A stretch of 64,000 bases of DNA from Bordetella genomosp. 10 (GCF_002261225.1 NZ_NEVM01000005.1:1302001-1366000), one strand, 5' to 3'. Positions 25,375 to 33,502 are shown, counted from the first letter of the stretch. Notes: generated by a model from the sequence alone, not told the origin. Numbers and translations: made by a program.

Positions 25375-26820
25375 ATGGCATGGTTGAACGCCCGGGACGC
25401 GCTGCGCATTCTCGGCGTGCGCCCCCAAACACTGTACGCCAATGTCAGCCGCGGACGCATCCGGGCGCGGCCCGATCCCCGGGACAGCCGGCGCAGCGAA
25501 TACCGCGAAGAGGACGTGCTGCGCGCGGCGAAGCAGGCGCGCGGCCGCCGCAAGGTGGCGACCATCGCCGCCGAGGCGATCGAATGGGGCGACCCCGTGC
25601 TGCCCTCGTCCATCTGCACGGTGGCCGACGGCCGCCACTGGTATCGCGGGCAGGACGCCATCGCGCTGGCCGCGCGGGCACGGTTGGAGGACATCGCCGC
25701 CCTGCTCTGGCAGACGGAACCGCTGTCGTTCACGCCCGCGAACGCCGCGCGGAAAGCGGCGGCCCGGGCCACGCAGTCGTCAGCGCCATCGGCATCGCAA
25801 TTGCCACCGGCATCGCTATCTCCGCCATCTCCGCCGTCATCCGCCTCGGCATCCGCATCCACATCCGCATCGGCATCCACATCCGCATCGGCATCCGCAT
25901 CGGCATCCGCACCTGCATCGGCAGCGACAGCAGCGGCGCGAACGGTGTCGGCCTCGGCATCGGCAGCGCGAGCGGCGTCGGCATCGGTATCGTCCCGTGT
26001 GAACGGACGCGCGCGGGGCAGCGACGACGATGACGGCGCCAGCGGACCCGGCCCGGCGCTGGCGGCCGGACTAGCCGCCATGGCCCGGCGCGCCGGCACG
26101 GACCTGCCCACCGTGGGGCGTTCGCCAGCCACCCTATGCGCCGAGGCGCGCGAGGTCATGGCCAGCCTGTGCGCGGGCATGCTGGGCGCGCCGGTGCCGG
26201 CGGGCGTGGCCCTGCACGATCACATCTGCGCGCGCTGGCGGCAGCCGGCGGCCGCCACCTTCGTCCGGCGCGCGCTGGTGCTGATGGCCGATCACGAGTT
26301 GAATGCGTCGGCGTTCTCGGTCCGCGTCGCCATCTCTACCGGCGCCTCGCTCGCGGCCGGCGTGCTGGCCGGCCTGTCCGCCCTCTCCGGCCCGCTGCAC
26401 GCGGGCGCCACGCAGGGCGTCGCCGCCCTCGCCGGCCAGGCGCGGCGACAAGGCGCCGACACCGCGGTGCGCGCCTGGCTGGCGCAGGGGCGCCCGCTGC
26501 CCGGATTCGGCCATCCGCTTTATCCGGAGGGCGATCCGCGCGCCGCCATGCTGTTGGCCACCACCCGCCCCCCGGCGCTCTACCGCCACCTCGCCGACCA
26601 TGTTGAACGCAGCGTGGGCGAGATCGCCAGCGTGGATTTCGCCCTCACCGCCTGCTGCGCCCGCCACGCCCTGCCGCCCGACGCGCCCTTCGTCCTGTTC
26701 GCCCTGGGCCGCTGCGTCGGCTGGCTGGCGCACGCGCTGGAACAGGCGCAAGCGCGGCGGCTCATCCGCCCCCGCGCGCGCTACGTCGGCATCGCTCCCG
26801 CGGCGGCAAACGCCGACTGA
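25375..26820 (+). CDS. Citrate synthase-family protein with N-terminal HTH and long Ser/Ala linker
   Basis: About 481 residues from ATG 25375-25377, which has AGGAG at the right distance. Residues 1-60 (NARDALRILGVRPQTLYANV, RGRIRARPDPRD, SEYREEDVLRAAKQARGRR) look like a MerR/excisionase-type helix-turn-helix. A citrate synthase large-domain start follows (ADGRHWYRGQDAIALAARAR). After it comes an insert of about 100 residues of Ser, Ala and Thr. The rest keeps catalytic landmarks: SGPLHAGATQG (His), PGFGHPLYPEGDPRA (His), SVDFAL (Asp), LGRCVGWLAHALEQ and RPRARYVG. HTH-citrate synthase fusions beside CaiB genes are known in proteobacteria; whether they act as methylcitrate/citrate synthases, citryl-CoA enzymes or sensors is not established. 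Confidence 0.85.
   Translation: MAWLNARDALRILGVRPQTLYANVSRGRIRARPDPRDSRRSEYREEDVLRAAKQARGRRKVATIAAEAIEWGDPVLPSSICTVADGRHWYRGQDAIALAARARLEDIAALLWQTEPLSFTPANAARKAAARATQSSAPSASQLPPASLSPPSPPSSASASASTSASASTSASASASASAPASAATAAARTVSASASAARAASASVSSRVNGRARGSDDDDGASGPGPALAAGLAAMARRAGTDLPTVGRSPATLCAEAREVMASLCAGMLGAPVPAGVALHDHICARWRQPAAATFVRRALVLMADHELNASAFSVRVAISTGASLAAGVLAGLSALSGPLHAGATQGVAALAGQARRQGADTAVRAWLAQGRPLPGFGHPLYPEGDPRAAMLLATTRPPALYRHLADHVERSVGEIASVDFALTACCARHALPPDAPFVLFALGRCVGWLAHALEQAQARRLIRPRARYVGIAPAAANAD
25845..25920 (+). repeat. In-frame GCATCS hexanucleotide repeat encoding the Ser-Ala linker
   Basis: An almost uninterrupted run of 6-bp units (GCATCC, GCATCG, ACATCC) inside the citrate synthase-like gene encodes alternating Ser-Ala and Ser-Thr. 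Weaker copies continue to about 25995. Because the unit is two codons, slippage would change linker length without breaking the frame. Confidence 0.85.
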
Positions 26821-26880
26821 GCGCGCGGCCGGGCTCGCGCTATCATGGCGGCTTATCCGCAATCCAGGACAGCACCGGGC

Positions 26881-27022
26881 ATGAGCGCGCCGGGCCGTCC
26901 CAAGCGCGAATCCTCCCTCGGGGAGGAGGTCGCGCAGCGACAGGAGGGCACAACATGCACGCGCCGGGCCGCCCCAAGCGCGAATCCTCCCTCGGGGAGG
27001 AGGTCGCGCAGCGACAGGAGGG
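26881..27022 (+). repeat. 74-bp tandem direct repeat upstream of hslR
   Basis: Two copies, 26881-26948 and 26955-27022, are identical over 68 bp apart from three mismatches and separated by 6 bp. Each contains the hairpin TCCTCC-CTCGG-GGAGGA, a second hairpin GTCGC-GCA-GCGAC, and ends in ACAGGAGGG. The GGAGGG of copy 2 is the ribosome site of the Hsp15 gene. Each copy also opens with an ATG and could encode a peptide starting M-x-APGRPKRESSLGEEV; the copy-2 version ends in TGA overlapping the hslR GTG. Similar GC-rich modules are common between Bordetella-type genes. Confidence 0.8.
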
Positions 27023-27028
27023 TATCCA

Positions 27029-27412
27029 GTGACCGACAAACTGCGCCTCGATAAATGGCTATGGGCCGCCCGTTTCTACAAGACGCGCAGCCTGGCCGTC
27101 GATGAAATCGGCAAGGGCCGGGTGCTGGTCAACGACCAGCCCGCCAAGCCGGCGCGCGAGGTCGGCGCCGGCGACACGATTACGCTGCGCAAGGAAACCC
27201 CGGCCATGCACGTGCGTGTGGTGGCGGTCAGCGCCGTGCGCGGGCCGGCGCCCGTGGCGCGCACGCTGTACGAGGAAACCCCAGAGAGCGCGGCCGCCCG
27301 CGCCCATGCCGCGGAAATGCGCCGCCTCGCGCCGGAGCCCGCGCAGACCATCGCCGACGGCCGGCCCACCAAGCGCGACCGCCGCCTGATCGACATGATG
27401 CGCGGCAAGTAG
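27029..27412 (+). CDS. hslR: Heat shock protein 15 (Hsp15), S4-domain ribosome-rescue RNA-binding protein
   Basis: A 127-residue protein from GTG 27029-27031. The S4 RNA-binding motif is complete at the N-terminus: LRLDKWLWAARFYKTRSLAV, then GRVLVNDQPAKPAREVGAGD and TITLRKE. The C-terminal tail is basic (GRPTKRDRRLIDMMRGK), as in Hsp15. In E. coli this protein binds stalled 50S subunits that still carry peptidyl-tRNA and frees them, and it is heat induced. The ribosome-binding site lies inside the second copy of a 74-bp tandem repeat, which may affect translation. It converges with the FAH-family gene 30 bp downstream. Confidence 0.9.
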   Translation: MTDKLRLDKWLWAARFYKTRSLAVDEIGKGRVLVNDQPAKPAREVGAGDTITLRKETPAMHVRVVAVSAVRGPAPVARTLYEETPESAAARAHAAEMRRLAPEPAQTIADGRPTKRDRRLIDMMRGK

Positions 27413-27442
27413 GCGCGGCCGGCGCCCGTCGCGTCTACCGCT

Positions 27443-28249
27443 CTACCGCGCCCGCACGAATCGGTTGCGCAGCGTCCCCAGGCCGGTCAGCGACACCTCC
27501 ACCACGTCGCCGTCGGCCAGATCGGGCGAGTGGCCGTCGGTGCCCATCCACAGGATGTCGCCGGGATACAGCGTCAGGTACCGGCTCATCGTGCTGAGGA
27601 AAGTGTCGATGCCGAACAGCATGTCGTTGGTGTGAAAGCGCGTGCTTTCCTTGCCGTTCACCTTGACCAGGGTTTCCATGGCGTCGACGTCGGCGTCCGT
27701 CTCTATCCACGGCCCCATGGGCTTGAAGGTGTCGGAATTCTTGGCGCGCCAGAAGGTGCGGTCCGATTTCTGCCAATTGCGCTCGCTGACGTCGTTGCCG
27801 ATGGTGTAGCCGAGCACGCAGGCGCGCGCCTCGGCCGGGCTGACGTTGCGCGCCCGCTTGCCGATGACGACCACCAGTTCCCCCTCGTAGTGCACCTTCG
27901 TGGCGTCGGCCGGCATGACGACGTCCTCGCCGTGGGCGAGCAGCGCATTGTTGGCCCGATACCCCACGTCCGGCTTGTCCGGAATCTTCAGCCCTTCCGT
28001 GGCGATGTGCTTGGTGTAGTTCAGGCCCACGCAATAGAAGGTGGGCGGAATCACCGGCACGTCCAGGCGCACGTCCTCCAGGCGCAGGATTTCCCCCGTT
28101 TTCTCGTACCCCTTGAACGGGTCGCCGCGCACGGGCGACACGCGATCGCCGTCCAGCAGGGCATGGAACGGCGCCGCTGCCCCGGCGGCGCGGTCCGCCC
28201 CTCCCTGCCCCTCGTTGCCGCCCGCCAGGCGGGCCCGTATCCATTTCAT
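27443..28249 (-). CDS. Fumarylacetoacetate hydrolase (FAH)-family protein
   Basis: About 268 residues from ATG 28247-28249, which follows a strong AGGAG site. The family core is clear: FYCVGLNYTKHIATEGLKIP, then ADATKVHYEGELVVVIGKRA, the metal-binding YEGELVVVIG segment, YTIGNDVSERNWQ, KPMGPWIETD and the closing LYPGDILWMGTDG. FAH proteins are Mg2+/Mn2+-dependent hydrolases, decarboxylases or isomerases acting on beta-diketo or 2-oxo acids, often at the lower end of aromatic pathways. It is the last gene of a six-gene operon with a dioxygenase and a maleylacetate reductase-like protein, so a C-C bond hydrolase step is likely. The exact substrate is unknown. Confidence 0.88.
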   Translation of the reverse strand: MKWIRARLAGGNEGQGGADRAAGAAAPFHALLDGDRVSPVRGDPFKGYEKTGEILRLEDVRLDVPVIPPTFYCVGLNYTKHIATEGLKIPDKPDVGYRANNALLAHGEDVVMPADATKVHYEGELVVVIGKRARNVSPAEARACVLGYTIGNDVSERNWQKSDRTFWRAKNSDTFKPMGPWIETDADVDAMETLVKVNGKESTRFHTNDMLFGIDTFLSTMSRYLTLYPGDILWMGTDGHSPDLADGDVVEVSLTGLGTLRNRFVRAR

Positions 28250-28325
28250 GCTCGTCTCCTGATTCGTGGAATGGCGGGCGGCTGTCCCGCCCCGCCCTGA
28301 AGGACGAGGCCAGCCGCGCGCCGGG

Positions 28326-28817
28326 TCAAGCGGCCGCCGGCGGCGCGGCGGCGAAAGTGGGTTCATCCCCGCGCATTTCCGCGATCAGCCACGCGCCGCC
28401 GGCACGGACCAGGTCGATATGCAAGGTGCGGATGTTCTCGATGCCGGTCAACGGGGCCGGCCCTTGCGGCGCGCTGCCGCTGTCGTGGCGCACCACCAGC
28501 ATATAGGCGCGCATGCGGCAGCGCCCGTCATCCAGGCTGTCCGCCACCAGGTTGACGATGAGGTGATGGATGCGCTGCGTCCTCGACCGCGCCGCCAGCG
28601 CGTCCAGCACGGCCCGGCGGCTGTCTAGGACCTTGCCCTGCCGGTGCCAGACGCCATCGGGCGCCAGGCGACCGGCCAGGTCTTCGTAGCGGTTCTCGTC
28701 CAGGTCGCGGTAGAAGGCCATGACCTGGTTGTGGCACAAGGCCAGGGCGGCGGCGTTCGAGGCAGCTATGGCACCGCCGCCGGCAGCCGGCTCGGCGGCG
28801 TGGAGCGTATCGGACAT
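28326..28817 (-). CDS. SnoaL/NTF2-like protein (small-subunit dioxygenase-like fold)
   Basis: A 163-residue protein from ATG 28815-28817 with AGGAG upstream; 2 bp separate it from the previous stop. The NTF2-like alpha+beta barrel pattern is seen in MAFYRDLDENRYEDLAGRLA, DGVWHRQGKVLDSRRAVLDA, RIHHLIVNLVADSLDDGRCR and LIAEMRGDEPTF. This fold is used by SnoaL polyketide cyclases, ketosteroid isomerases, dehydratases and small subunits of ring-hydroxylating dioxygenases. No large Rieske subunit is present, so a stand-alone isomerase/dehydratase or binding role in the catabolic operon is more likely. Assignment rests on pattern only. Confidence 0.75.
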   Translation of the reverse strand: MSDTLHAAEPAAGGGAIAASNAAALALCHNQVMAFYRDLDENRYEDLAGRLAPDGVWHRQGKVLDSRRAVLDALAARSRTQRIHHLIVNLVADSLDDGRCRMRAYMLVVRHDSGSAPQGPAPLTGIENIRTLHIDLVRAGGAWLIAEMRGDEPTFAAAPPAAA

Positions 28818-28819
28818 AT

Positions 28820-30067
28820 TCAATTCTCCTCCAGCATTTCGGCCTGCACGGAAGCGGCCCAGGCGGCCGCGGCCCGAGGCAGGCAGGGTGAATAGGATGA
28901 AAGGGGCGGAAAGGGACTGGGCACGCGCAGCACGTCGGGGCCGATGGCGTCCAGCGCCGGGGTGCCGCATAGCTGCATGGTGCGCGCCAGCTCGTCGCGC
29001 AGGATGGCCAGCGCCTTGGCCGCGCCCGCCTCGCCGCCGGCCAGCACGCCGTACAGCGTGGCCCGGCCCGTCAGCACGCCGGCCGCGCCCAGCGCCAGGG
29101 CCTTGTAGATGTCGCTGCCGCGCCGCACGCCGCCGTCCAGCAGCACCGGCACGCGCCCCGCGGCCGCGGCCACGACCTCCGGCAAGGCCCACAGGGTGGC
29201 GATGCCGCCGTCGAGCTGGCGCCCGCCATGGTTGGACACCACCAGCGCGTCGGCGCCCAGCCGCACGATGGCTTCGACGTCCCCGCCATGCACCACGCCC
29301 TTGACGATCAATTTGCCCGGCCAGCGGTCGCGCAGGCGGGCCAGCGCCGCCAGGTCGAAAGCCGGATCGTAGTTGCGACCCGCCACCGACCGCATGGCCT
29401 TGCGGTCCGAGGCCATGCGGTTCAGGCCGGCCAGACTGGGCATAACCGGCGGCCGCCGCAGCAGCATGTCCAGCGACCAGGCGGGCTTGCGGGCGAACTG
29501 GAAGAAATTGCGCGGCCCGATCTTCATCGGGAAGGCCAGGCCGTGGGCGAGATCGCGTTCCCGCTTGCCGCCCACCGGCAGGTCCACCGTGATGACCAGC
29601 GCTTCATAGCCCGCCGCGCCGGCCCGCGCGACGAGGTCATGCAGGCGCTCCTTGTCCTGCAGGATATAGGCCTGGAACCAGAGCCGCCCCGGCGCCTTGT
29701 CGGCGATCTCCTCGATGGCCGCCGTCGCCGAGGTGGACAGCGCGTAGGGAATGCCGGCGGCGGCGGCCGCGCGCGCCAGCATGACGTCGCCGCCGCGCCG
29801 GCCGAAGCCCACCGCCCCGGTCGGGCCGATGGCCAGCGGCATGCCGGCCGGCCTGCCCAGCAGGCTGCCGGACAGGTCGACCCGGGCGACGTCGCGCAGC
29901 ACGCGCGGCGCCAGCCGCACCTCGGCGAAGGCCTCGGCATTTTCCCGCAGCGTGCGCTCGTCCTCCGCGCCGCCGTCGAAGAAGTCGAAGATGGGCCGCG
30001 GCAGGCGCGCCCGCGCGCGCTGGCGCAGGCGCTCGATGGAGTAGCAATCGTCCAGGCCCGGCATCAT
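28820..30067 (-). CDS. FMN-dependent alpha-hydroxy-acid oxidase/dehydrogenase
   Basis: About 415 residues from ATG 30065-30067; a GTG nine bases upstream is possible. The protein is a TIM-barrel flavoenzyme of the lactate/glycolate/mandelate oxidase family. Visible signatures are PRPIFDFFDGGAEDERTLRE, PLAIGPTGAVGFGRRGGDVM, YALSTSATAAIEEIA, VITVDLPVGGKRERD, the catalytic base His and substrate-binding Arg in VVSNHGGRQLDGG, and the FMN phosphate loop LLDGGVRRGSDIYKALALGA. It oxidises an L-2-hydroxy acid to the 2-oxo acid. The C-terminus carries about 30 residues beyond the usual end (VPSPFPPLSSYSPCLPRAAA). The substrate is likely an intermediate of the operon's pathway. Confidence 0.9.
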   Translation of the reverse strand: MMPGLDDCYSIERLRQRARARLPRPIFDFFDGGAEDERTLRENAEAFAEVRLAPRVLRDVARVDLSGSLLGRPAGMPLAIGPTGAVGFGRRGGDVMLARAAAAAGIPYALSTSATAAIEEIADKAPGRLWFQAYILQDKERLHDLVARAGAAGYEALVITVDLPVGGKRERDLAHGLAFPMKIGPRNFFQFARKPAWSLDMLLRRPPVMPSLAGLNRMASDRKAMRSVAGRNYDPAFDLAALARLRDRWPGKLIVKGVVHGGDVEAIVRLGADALVVSNHGGRQLDGGIATLWALPEVVAAAAGRVPVLLDGGVRRGSDIYKALALGAAGVLTGRATLYGVLAGGEAGAAKALAILRDELARTMQLCGTPALDAIGPDVLRVPSPFPPLSSYSPCLPRAAAAWAASVQAEMLEEN

Positions 30068-30083
30068 GACGTCCACGCCTCGC

Positions 30084-31070
30084 TCATTCCTCGCCCTTCA
30101 CGTTGCCGCGCTTGATGACGTCGGCCCAGCGCGCCTTGTCCTGCACCAGGAAGTCGCGGAACTGCTCGGGCGTGCCGCCCACCGCCTGCGCGCCCAGCGC
30201 CGCGAACTGTTGCCGCACCTGCGGCCGCGCCAGCGCCTCGTTCACGGCATTGTTCAGCTTGTCCACGATGGCGCGCGGCGTGCCGGGCGGCACCAGCAAG
30301 CCGACCCAGGGCGATCCCTCGTCGAAGTCGTGGTAGCCCAGCGATTCCATGGTGGGCACGCCGGGGAAGTCCGCCAGCGGCTCGCGGGTGCCCACGCCCA
30401 GCACGCGCAACTGCTTCTGCTGCACGTAGTTGGCGATGCCGACGCTGGGATAGAACATGAAGGAGATGCGTCCCGCCAGCATTTCCTGCAAGGCCGGGCC
30501 GTTGCCCTTGAACGGCACGTGCACCATGTTCAGCTTGTCCGAGGTCGCCAGCATCTCGGCGGCCAGGTGGGCCGACCCGCCCACGCCCGACGACCCGTAG
30601 GTCAGCTTGCCCGGATGCGCCCGGGCGTCCGCCACCAGGCTCTTGACGTCCTTGTAGGGCGAGTTGTAGCTGGTCACGAGCACCATGGGCAGCTTGCAGA
30701 CGTTGCTGACCGGCGTCAGGTCCTTGACCGGATCGTAGTTGTAGCGGCCCGGATACAGCAGCGGATTGACGCTCCAGGTCAGCGAGGTCACCAGCACCTT
30801 GTAGCCGTCCGGCTCGGAACGCATGACGTCGGCCGCGGCGATGGAGGCGCTGGCGCCCGGCTTGTTCTCCACCACGATGGAGGTCTTGAGGATATCGCTC
30901 ATCTCCTTGGCCAGGATGCGGCCCAGCACGTCGGTCGGGCCGCCCGCGGCGTAGCCGATCTCCATGCGGATGGGGCGGGAGGGATAGTCGTCGGCGCGGG
31001 CCGCGCCGGCCGGCAGATAGGCCGCCAGCGCGGCCACGGCCAGGACGGCCAGGAATTTACGGGTTCTCAT
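30084..31070 (-). CDS. Bug/TctC-family periplasmic solute receptor
   Basis: A 328-residue exported protein (signal MRTRKFLAVLAVAALAAYLP, cleavage near ARA-DDYPS). It shows the Bug family layout: YPSRPIRMEIGYAAGGPTDV, VVENKPGASASIAAADVMRS, PDGYKVLV, KLTYGSSGVGGSAHLAAEML, HVPFKGNGPALQEMLAGRIS and a PGVPTMESLGY segment. These receptors bind carboxylates and usually work with TctA/TctB membrane proteins encoded elsewhere, or as extracellular sensors; no tctAB is nearby. It is the third gene of the catabolic operon, so its ligand is probably the starting substrate. A second family member lies at 51073-52062. Confidence 0.92.
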   Translation of the reverse strand: MRTRKFLAVLAVAALAAYLPAGAARADDYPSRPIRMEIGYAAGGPTDVLGRILAKEMSDILKTSIVVENKPGASASIAAADVMRSEPDGYKVLVTSLTWSVNPLLYPGRYNYDPVKDLTPVSNVCKLPMVLVTSYNSPYKDVKSLVADARAHPGKLTYGSSGVGGSAHLAAEMLATSDKLNMVHVPFKGNGPALQEMLAGRISFMFYPSVGIANYVQQKQLRVLGVGTREPLADFPGVPTMESLGYHDFDEGSPWVGLLVPPGTPRAIVDKLNNAVNEALARPQVRQQFAALGAQAVGGTPEQFRDFLVQDKARWADVIKRGNVKGEE

Positions 31071-31184
31071 GCATGTCTCCTTGATTCGCGATGCATCGCG
31101 CGTCCGCGCCCGCATCGCTGTTGTCCAGCCTGGGGGCCGCGCGTCCGCCCGGCGTCGTCCGGGCCGCGCACGGCACGGGAAAGG

Positions 31185-32063
31185 CTACTCGTACAGCTCG
31201 GGAAAGTATTTATCGGCCATGACCTGGCAACGCTTGATCAGGCGCGGCTCGTCGGGACGGTAATCGGCCACCGCGTTGTGGATGGTCCCCATGTTGTCCC
31301 ACATCAGGACGTCGCCTTCGGTCCAGTTGTGGCGATGCCGGTATTGCTCCTGCAATTGATGGCGAAAGAGGAAATCCAGCACCTCGGCGCTGCGCGCCTC
31401 GGGCAATTCGTTGATGCGCATGGAGTAGCCGGGATTGGCGTACAGCACCTTGCGCCCGGTGATCGGATGCGTCAGGAAGACGGGATGCGAGACCGGCGGC
31501 TTGCGGCGGCGCTGCTCCTCGGTCAACGGCGGCCGGGTGCTGCCCTTCTCGCGCCGCATCATTTCCCAGAACTTGTTGAAGTCATGGGTGATGGTCATGC
31601 CGTCGAGTTCGCGTTTCAGGTCTTGCGGCAGGTCGTCGTAGGCGGCGTGCATATTGCAGAACTCGGTATTGCCCAGCGACTTGCCGTCGCGCACGGGGAT
31701 GCGGATGCCGTAGAGCACATTGGCGAAGGCGATGGTGCGGCTGTAGGACATGTCGGTGTGCCAGTCCTGGCCCGCGTCGCTCAGCCCGATGGGCTTGCCG
31801 TTCTCGACGATGTTCGAAAGAATCATCACCTCCGGCAGGTCGGCCTCGTGGTACATGTTGGCGACGTTGACCTCCAGCTTGCCGAAGTTTTCCGAGAAAC
31901 GCTTGAGCTGCAAGGCGCTCAAGGCCTGCCGGGGAAAGCTGACCACGCCATGGCGGCCCAGCGCCGCCTCGATGGCGCGGTAGTCGGACTCGGCCAGCGG
32001 CTGGCCGAGGTCCATGCCCTCGATGCGCGCGCCCAGCGGCGTGCCCAGGGGGATGATTTCCAT
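31185..32063 (-). CDS. TauD/TfdA-family Fe(II)/2-oxoglutarate dioxygenase
   Basis: A 292-residue non-haem iron oxygenase. The iron ligands of the jelly-roll fold are present: H102 and D104 in DWHTDMSY, and the distal H262 in MGTIHNAV. Arginines that bind the 2-oxoglutarate carboxylate follow in DEPRLIKR. Family members cleave taurine, phenoxyacetates, sulfate esters and related compounds by hydroxylating the carbon next to the heteroatom. Together with the maleylacetate reductase-like gene 22 bp upstream and the FAH-family gene downstream, it recalls phenoxyacid or aromatic catabolism, but this is inference; a taurine/sulfonate role would normally come with tau transport genes, which are absent. 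Confidence 0.9.
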   Translation of the reverse strand: MEIIPLGTPLGARIEGMDLGQPLAESDYRAIEAALGRHGVVSFPRQALSALQLKRFSENFGKLEVNVANMYHEADLPEVMILSNIVENGKPIGLSDAGQDWHTDMSYSRTIAFANVLYGIRIPVRDGKSLGNTEFCNMHAAYDDLPQDLKRELDGMTITHDFNKFWEMMRREKGSTRPPLTEEQRRRKPPVSHPVFLTHPITGRKVLYANPGYSMRINELPEARSAEVLDFLFRHQLQEQYRHRHNWTEGDVLMWDNMGTIHNAVADYRPDEPRLIKRCQVMADKYFPELYE

Positions 32064-32085
32064 GATGTCTCCTTCCAGGAATGAT

Positions 32086-33345
32086 TCAGAACGCGGCGCG
32101 CAGGATGGCCAGTGCGTCGGCCTGGCCGACGGGCCGGGGATTCAGGGCCAGCCCGCGCTCCGTCATGACGCGCTCGGCCAGCGCCGGCAGGCCGTCCGCC
32201 GGCACGCCCAGGTCGCGCAGGCGGACCGGCAATGCGTGGCGGCGTTGCAGGTCTTGCAGCCACGCGCGCAGCGATGCGTGGGGCGCCGTGCCGGGGGAGG
32301 CGGCCCGGTTGACCGCCGCCAGCGCCGGCGCCAGCCGCGCGGCCACGGCGGGGTCCGCTTCGTTGTAGGCGACGGCGTGCGGCAGCACCACGCTGTTGAC
32401 CGCGCCATGGCCCAGCCGATAGCGCGTCGCCACCACATGGCAGATCGCGTGGTGCAGACAGCTACGCGCCATGGCCAGCACCATGCCGCCCAGGTGGGCG
32501 GCGGCAAGAAGGGCGCGGCGCCGGCGCGCCGTCTCATCGGCTGGCCGCTGCCCGCCCGCCGCCCCGCCGGCATTGGCATGGGGAGCGTCGTGGGAATTGG
32601 CATCGTGGTCGGCGGCGTCGCCGTCCAGCGCATCCTGGAACAGGCGCAACGCCTGCACGGCCAGCGCGTCCGACACCGGGGAGCGGCCGCTCGAATACAG
32701 GCCTTCCAGGCAATGCGCGATGCCGTTCATCGCGCTCTGGCTCAGCAGCGCCGGCGGCACGTCCTCGGCCAGCTCGGGATCGATGAGCAGCGTGGAAGCC
32801 GACACCTGCCGGTTCCAGAACATCAGCTTGTGGCCCTGGCCGTCGGCCACGCCGAAGGAACAGGTCGCCTCGGCCCCGGAAGCCGTCGTCGGCAGGGCGA
32901 CGATGGGCAACTGGCGCCGCACCCGGCGCGGGATGTAGACGCCGCGCGGCGGTTCGTAGCGGGTGACGTGATCGGCCAGTTCACCGCCCTCGGCCAGCAG
33001 CAGCACCAGCGCCTTGGCGCTGTCGGCCACGCTGCCGCCGCCTATCCCCACCACGCAGTCCGCGCCGAAATCGCGCGCCCGCGCCGCCAGGTCCGTCACC
33101 AGGCCGACGTTCGAGTGGGGCGGAATCCCCGCCAACTCCAGGTGCGCCAGGTCGCGCCATTGCGACGCCAGGGCGGCGTAGCGCGGCGTCGCGGCGATGC
33201 GGTCCTGCGTCAGGATCAGCGGCCGCCGGCAATCCAGCGCATCGAGTTCGGCGCGCAGCCCGGCGGCGACGCCGTCGCCGAAGCGCACGTGGGTGCCGTA
33301 GAGGTGATAGTCGAAGCTGGCATGGTCCAATAGCGGGCCGCTCAT
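32086..33345 (-). CDS. Iron-containing alcohol dehydrogenase, maleylacetate reductase-like
   Basis: A 419-residue protein from ATG 33343-33345. The type III alcohol dehydrogenase pattern is clear: the nucleotide-binding GADCVVGIGGGSVADSAKAL, then LPIVALPTTASGAEATCSFG and the metal-ligand region MNGIAHCLEGLYSSGRSPVS. HHAICHVVATRYRLGHG and VVLPHAVAYN follow. HH-x2-CH and LPHAVAYN are features shared with maleylacetate reductases, which reduce maleylacetate to 3-oxoadipate. An unusual stretch of about 35 residues (DGDAADHDANSHDAPHANAG onward) is inserted between the two metal-ligand regions and looks like low-complexity sequence. It is the first gene of the operon and faces the LysR gene at 33577. 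Confidence 0.85.
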   Translation of the reverse strand: MSGPLLDHASFDYHLYGTHVRFGDGVAAGLRAELDALDCRRPLILTQDRIAATPRYAALASQWRDLAHLELAGIPPHSNVGLVTDLAARARDFGADCVVGIGGGSVADSAKALVLLLAEGGELADHVTRYEPPRGVYIPRRVRRQLPIVALPTTASGAEATCSFGVADGQGHKLMFWNRQVSASTLLIDPELAEDVPPALLSQSAMNGIAHCLEGLYSSGRSPVSDALAVQALRLFQDALDGDAADHDANSHDAPHANAGGAAGGQRPADETARRRRALLAAAHLGGMVLAMARSCLHHAICHVVATRYRLGHGAVNSVVLPHAVAYNEADPAVAARLAPALAAVNRAASPGTAPHASLRAWLQDLQRRHALPVRLRDLGVPADGLPALAERVMTERGLALNPRPVGQADALAILRAAF

Positions 33346-33502
33346 CGTCTCTCGCGCGGTCTTGTCGAAGGGGAAAAGCGCTCGGCCTTCCGCGGTTTTT
33401 GTCGCGCCGGGAATCGCCCGGGTCTCCGTCCGGGCCGGCGCTGGAGAAGAAACAGTGTATGCAGCGCCAGGAATCGGCGACACTAGCGAAAAACGAAATG
33501 AT

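Noticed and set aside
26845..27054. Coding sequence (69 codons) through the 74-bp tandem repeat
   Set aside because: The frame changes between the copies because 74 is not divisible by three, so the repeated peptide is not maintained. A leader-peptide role remains only a speculation.
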